Shown here: positions 60,892-64,000 of the stretch, piece after piece
How the letters are laid out: each line of letters opens with the position of its first letter
Numbering within the stretch: the first letter of the stretch is position 1
Assembly: GCA_022495005.1 (NCBI GenBank)
Contig: JAGYXB010000448.1
Span: forward strand, 100,409-164,408
Source: Rhyacophila brunnea
Taxonomy: Eukaryota > Arthropoda > Insecta > Trichoptera > Rhyacophilidae
Direction of reading: 5' to 3'
Length of the DNA stretch: 64,000 nt
The notes under the pieces: generated by a model
The model's database searches: none
What the model saw: the letters and a program-made list of their open reading frames with translations, nothing else
Told to the model about the DNA's origin: nothing
Made by a program: the position numbers and the translations under genes

Positions 60892-61055
60892 CTACGTGTT
60901 AAAACTGTGAATTAACAAGCTCCTCCCATTTTTAACCGCACTTCGATTATAGCGCCTTCCGGTTAGCGACGAGTTGTCTACGTGTTGAAACTGTGAACTA
61001 ACAAGCTTCTCTTTTTTTAACCGCACTAGCGACTTCCGGTTATTGCCTAGATGTC
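60892..61055 (+). repeat. Direct repeat, two units of about 80-86 bp
   Basis: ctacgtgttaaaactgtgaa...cttccggtta (60892 onward) is repeated from 60978 as ctacgtgttgaaactgtgaa...cttccggtta. Units share ttaaccgcact. Function unknown. Confidence 0.85.
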
Positions 61056-61069
61056 GGAGAGTACTTCTT

Positions 61070-61610
61070 TTATTTAACGATAAGACACAAGTTTTAAGAA
61101 TGTAACATTCTATGTAATGAATATATATAATTTGAAATCATCTCATGCATATACACATTGTAAAAAATCATTTTGTGAAAATAAATTCCTCCCGATGAAA
61201 CTTGAGCCTGTATTTGCTGGATTCGCGCAAGTATGCTTTACCAATTAAGCTTATTTAGTCTTATTCGTTGAATAAAAGAAATAGTTTATAAAAATTATTA
61301 ACAAGTTTAAGTGCGTTATAAAAATTAAACAATGGAGTGATCCGCGACGTCGGTTAGTAATTAAGGAATTAATTACGCCAACATTATAACGCAATTCAAT
61401 AAGCATTTCATGTAACAAGTACTAGTTAAAATTGCCGTGATTCAATAAGATTCCCGTTGCTTAATTGGTGACGCATACTGACGCGAATCCAGTAGATGCA
61501 AGTCAATTCCCATCGGGTGTCGTATTTCTTTCTATGTATATGTGTGTATATGCATGAGATGTTTTCAAATTATGTATATTTATTCTAATAGTGTATAGGC
61601 TTGAATTGAA
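61070..61610. repeat. Head-to-head pair of tRNA-like repeats
   Basis: Left arm (about 61070-61260) and right arm (about 61320-61610) are reverse complements in their tRNA-like part: the minus strand of 61250-61190 reads GCTTAATTGGTAAAGCATAC and the plus strand from 61449 reads GCTTAATTGGTGACGCATAC. The flanks tatgcatgagat and ttcaaattat are also mirrored. The right arm has the full set of segments seen at 34200-34600, including gcgacgtcggttagtaatta at 61346. Neither tRNA-like part folds as a standard tRNA. Confidence 0.65.
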
Positions 61611-62050
61611 ACTAATAATACAAAATCATTACTGTAAGTCTTGTTGTTGTATGTATCTGAATGTTTATGGTTGTAAAAAATCCGAGATGTCAAAACACCG
61701 ATAGAGAGCCGTAATAATTCGTTTAATTTCGTCGTATTTAATCAATGATATCGTCACTGTTCTTGCAGAAGACACTAATTCGAAAAAAAAACATATTGAG
61801 TTAGTTATACAAAAAGGTTCCTTATTTCAAACTTTACCGTCTGGAAACCTTCTTAATAAAAAAGCAGTCTTTATTTTGAAGTCATCCTTTTTACGATTAC
61901 TTAATAAACTCACATGATAGACCATTTCAAACATATTAATAATTTCAAAGTCAAATTACTCAAAACTAGTATTCTCCAGTTAGTGTGTTCTGCCAGAACA
62001 GAGACGATATTAATATGGACGAAGCATCTGGAAGAAAAAATTGACTCACT

Positions 62051-62250
62051 TTTTTATCGGGTCTGCCGAATGGCATAATCTGTTCTAACGCCATCACAAT
62101 AAAGGTGATATTGCTATAAGTGCTTTTTCTCGGGTCTGCCTAATGGCATAATTCATATTTTAATATCAATATCACTCGCTCAAATAAACATTAACATTAG
62201 AAACACTGTTCTAACGCCATTACAATAAAGGTGATATTGCTATAAATTCC
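62051..62250 (+). repeat. Interleaved short direct repeats
   Basis: tcgggtctgcc.aatggcataat occurs at about 62057 and 62130; ctgttctaacgccat.acaat plus aaaggtgatattgctataa occurs at about 62080 and 62207. A duplicated composite of about 130 bp. Confidence 0.75.
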
Positions 62251-62989
62251 CGAAGCGTGATATCGCATAATGGAAATTGCGAAATTTTGTCACGTGACGT
62301 CTACCTATACATGTGCGAATGTCGCTATGCGCGAATTTACTTGCTAGCTACTGTACTGAGTGTGTTGTCTATTAATAAAGTCATTGTATTTAATATAATA
62401 AACGTAAGACGTATACACCACTCCATAATAATATTGCACTAGTAATTGTACTCAATAAATCATATTTATTTGACTACTCTTTGATTTTTACCCTTTCTTG
62501 TGATTGGTGAAACCTCATGGACCCCTGAAGCTACCTTTCCCTATATACCAAGGTTCGATTTCAGGCTGTAATCTTAGCTAGAGCTGTTTTCACTTAAATA
62601 TGATGCATCTCTTTATTTTTAGGTAGGTACTTTCATTTCCCTCCATTTTGGAAAGTGAAAACATGCTGTCACTTTTGCTTCGTTGTATGGATTTTCGTCT
62701 GGATTTAGGACTTGGAGGTGAACAAATAACACACGTTGCAGTCAAAAACACTTCTCCCGCTAAAACATTGCGAGCCGTACAAAATGCGACGTTGCCATTT
62801 GTATTTTTTTAACGGCATTCTGAGAATGTTGCCGGTCAGATATTTAACATTATTTAATTATTTTCGCAATCAGCCATTACTATTTGTTGGATTTGATACC
62901 GACTCGGGCCTCTCCAGATACACAGAGACATTCCCAAATGGGGACCATTCGGGGGTGTAACAGTACCTAACTATTCTAACTAACTCCCA

Positions 62990-63230
62990 CGATGGCCTGG
63001 CGGATTAAGCGTCGGCCTATAGCGTCGTGGGTCCCAGGCTCGAATCCTGGGTCTGGCAAGTACACATTATTTTTCAATTTTTGTATGAGTCAGAGTATGG
63101 ACCTAATAGGTTGAGCAAGTGGCTGACATCCATTTCTCGTAAAACAAAATCTGTTAATACAAACATCCACTCTGTGGTAGGCCCATATGATCCTATTAGG
63201 ATCGGACATGGTCGAAAGAAAAGACCTAAC
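62990..63230 (+). mobile_element. tRNA-derived SINE
   Basis: Head with A-box-like tggcggattaagcg and B box ggctcgaatcc, then tctggcaagtacacattatt, tatggacctaataggttgag, gtggctgacatccatttctc and the tail gatcctattaggatcggaca. Matches the copy at 53879-54068 and in part that at 6394-6745, which supports a real repeat family rather than a lone tRNA gene. Confidence 0.75.
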
Positions 63231-63689
63231 TATAGGTTTGTTACCGAAAGTTGAGGCGATCAGAATACTCACACAGAGGTATTGTTTACAAACAGGTGTT
63301 TCAAATTTTTAAATCGACTTTTAAAAAAGGAGATTTTTTGTTTTGATGTAGGAAAAAAATCGAAATAAGTAATCAAAAAAGATACAGCCTGTAAAAGAAC
63401 ATTGTATTCTTCACAAATATCTACACAATCTTTCGTACCTATCTATGATCGCCTCAACTTTCGGCAACAGACCTACCTATAAGATTTTTAAACATCACAG
63501 AGCTAATGGATCAAATAGACTCTATGACGATCCGTCATATATATAACGAAAAATCCGATTCTTATGTTGGCGTCCTGTATTACAGAGTGTAAATACGATG
63601 TTATAGACCGTCATATAATATGTCAAACGATCTATGGGCGTAATGCTCAATTCGTACTTACCATAAACTTACAGTAAAATTGGTGAGTA

Positions 63690-63890
63690 GCCGAAATCCA
63701 TCTGTTAACTATAGATTATAGAGATAAGGAATCCTTAACCATAGACTACTTTTGTAATGAACTCGCCCCCTTCTGTATTACCGTTTACCACTGACAGCTG
63801 CTGTCAAAATAAATTTACGTGCTACAGCCCATACACTCAAATTCATTTAACAATTGATCTCAATATGGATATTACATATTGGAGTTTGCA
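63690..63890. mobile_element. Partial Harbinger-like MITE, reverse orientation
   Basis: aaggaatccttaaccataga through caaattcatttaacaattg is the reverse complement of 7390-7560 within the MITE at 6986-7637. Ends were not found; it may be truncated or run past the window. Confidence 0.65.
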
Positions 63891-64000
63891 GTTATTGCGA
63901 ACAATGATGTACGCATGGTAGAATGTAGAATTCGCGCAAAATGCCGATAATGGACAATCTCGAAAATAGAGAACCTAGATCTTTTGTTTTCGATTGAAAC

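Noticed and set aside
62990..63065. A functional tRNA gene on the plus strand
   Set aside because: A shared tail follows it in another copy at 53.9-54.07 kb, showing a SINE; the A box is atypical.

Overview
This is an intron-containing, AT-rich eukaryotic window dominated by transposable elements (TEs) and C2H2 zinc-finger genes. The TE mix (PIF/Harbinger with a Myb-like partner, mariner, hAT MITEs, tRNA-like SINEs, LINEs, LTRs), zinc-finger genes whose N-termini read like MHIKSEP or MEVKREP, and the many GTAGGTACCTAC-type strings point to an insect. A lepidopteran is my best guess, but this is inference. No bacterial features, CRISPR arrays or rRNA genes are visible.

Layout. (1) 0.9-3.3 kb: a decayed Harbinger transposase on the minus strand, interrupted by a 601-bp solo LTR. 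(2) 4.55-32.3 kb: a tandem duplication, unit A (4554-22538) and unit B (22547-32296), each carrying a three-exon zinc-finger gene on the plus strand. Copy A lost its start codon. Both copies share an in-frame stop ahead of the fingers, and the finger arrays are broken. Unit A's second intron carries about 10.4 kb absent from B, including a Harbinger-like MITE (6986-7637), a hAT MITE (8144-8741) and a large Harbinger element (9041-15822). Unit B alone carries a LINE deletion derivative (26813-28757) and a solo LTR (29195-30066).

The Harbinger element is the centrepiece. Hand-splicing on GT-AG boundaries gives two complete convergent genes: a Myb/SANT-like DNA-binding partner (14 exons, 409 aa, plus strand) and a DDE transposase (6 exons, 365 aa, minus strand, triad D161/D240/E277). 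Between their 3' ends lies a captured fragment of a replication-dependent histone H2A gene: the last 50 codons, the stop, and a perfect histone 3' stem-loop.

(3) 32.9-42.3 kb: a four-level nest. A TTA-flanked MITE holds an LTR element without recognisable gag-pol. Its 5' LTR holds a 1.9-kb DNA transposon, which holds a tRNA-like element; the 3' LTR preserves the empty site. (4) 42.3-48.6 kb: a hAT-like element, hairpins, and a decayed transposase-like gene interrupted by an element that is itself interrupted by a dead 1300-bp mariner. (5) 50.5-60.4 kb: a third zinc-finger gene of the same family with 13 fingers, whose second intron holds SINE, LINE, solo-LTR and hAT insertions and a 1.04-kb giant inverted repeat. 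(6) 60.5-64 kb: tRNA-like elements, short tandem repeats, a SINE and a partial MITE.

The only apparently complete protein-coding genes are the two Harbinger genes and, apart from one reading-frame problem, the third zinc-finger gene. All gene models are by eye. No similarity search or transcript evidence was available.
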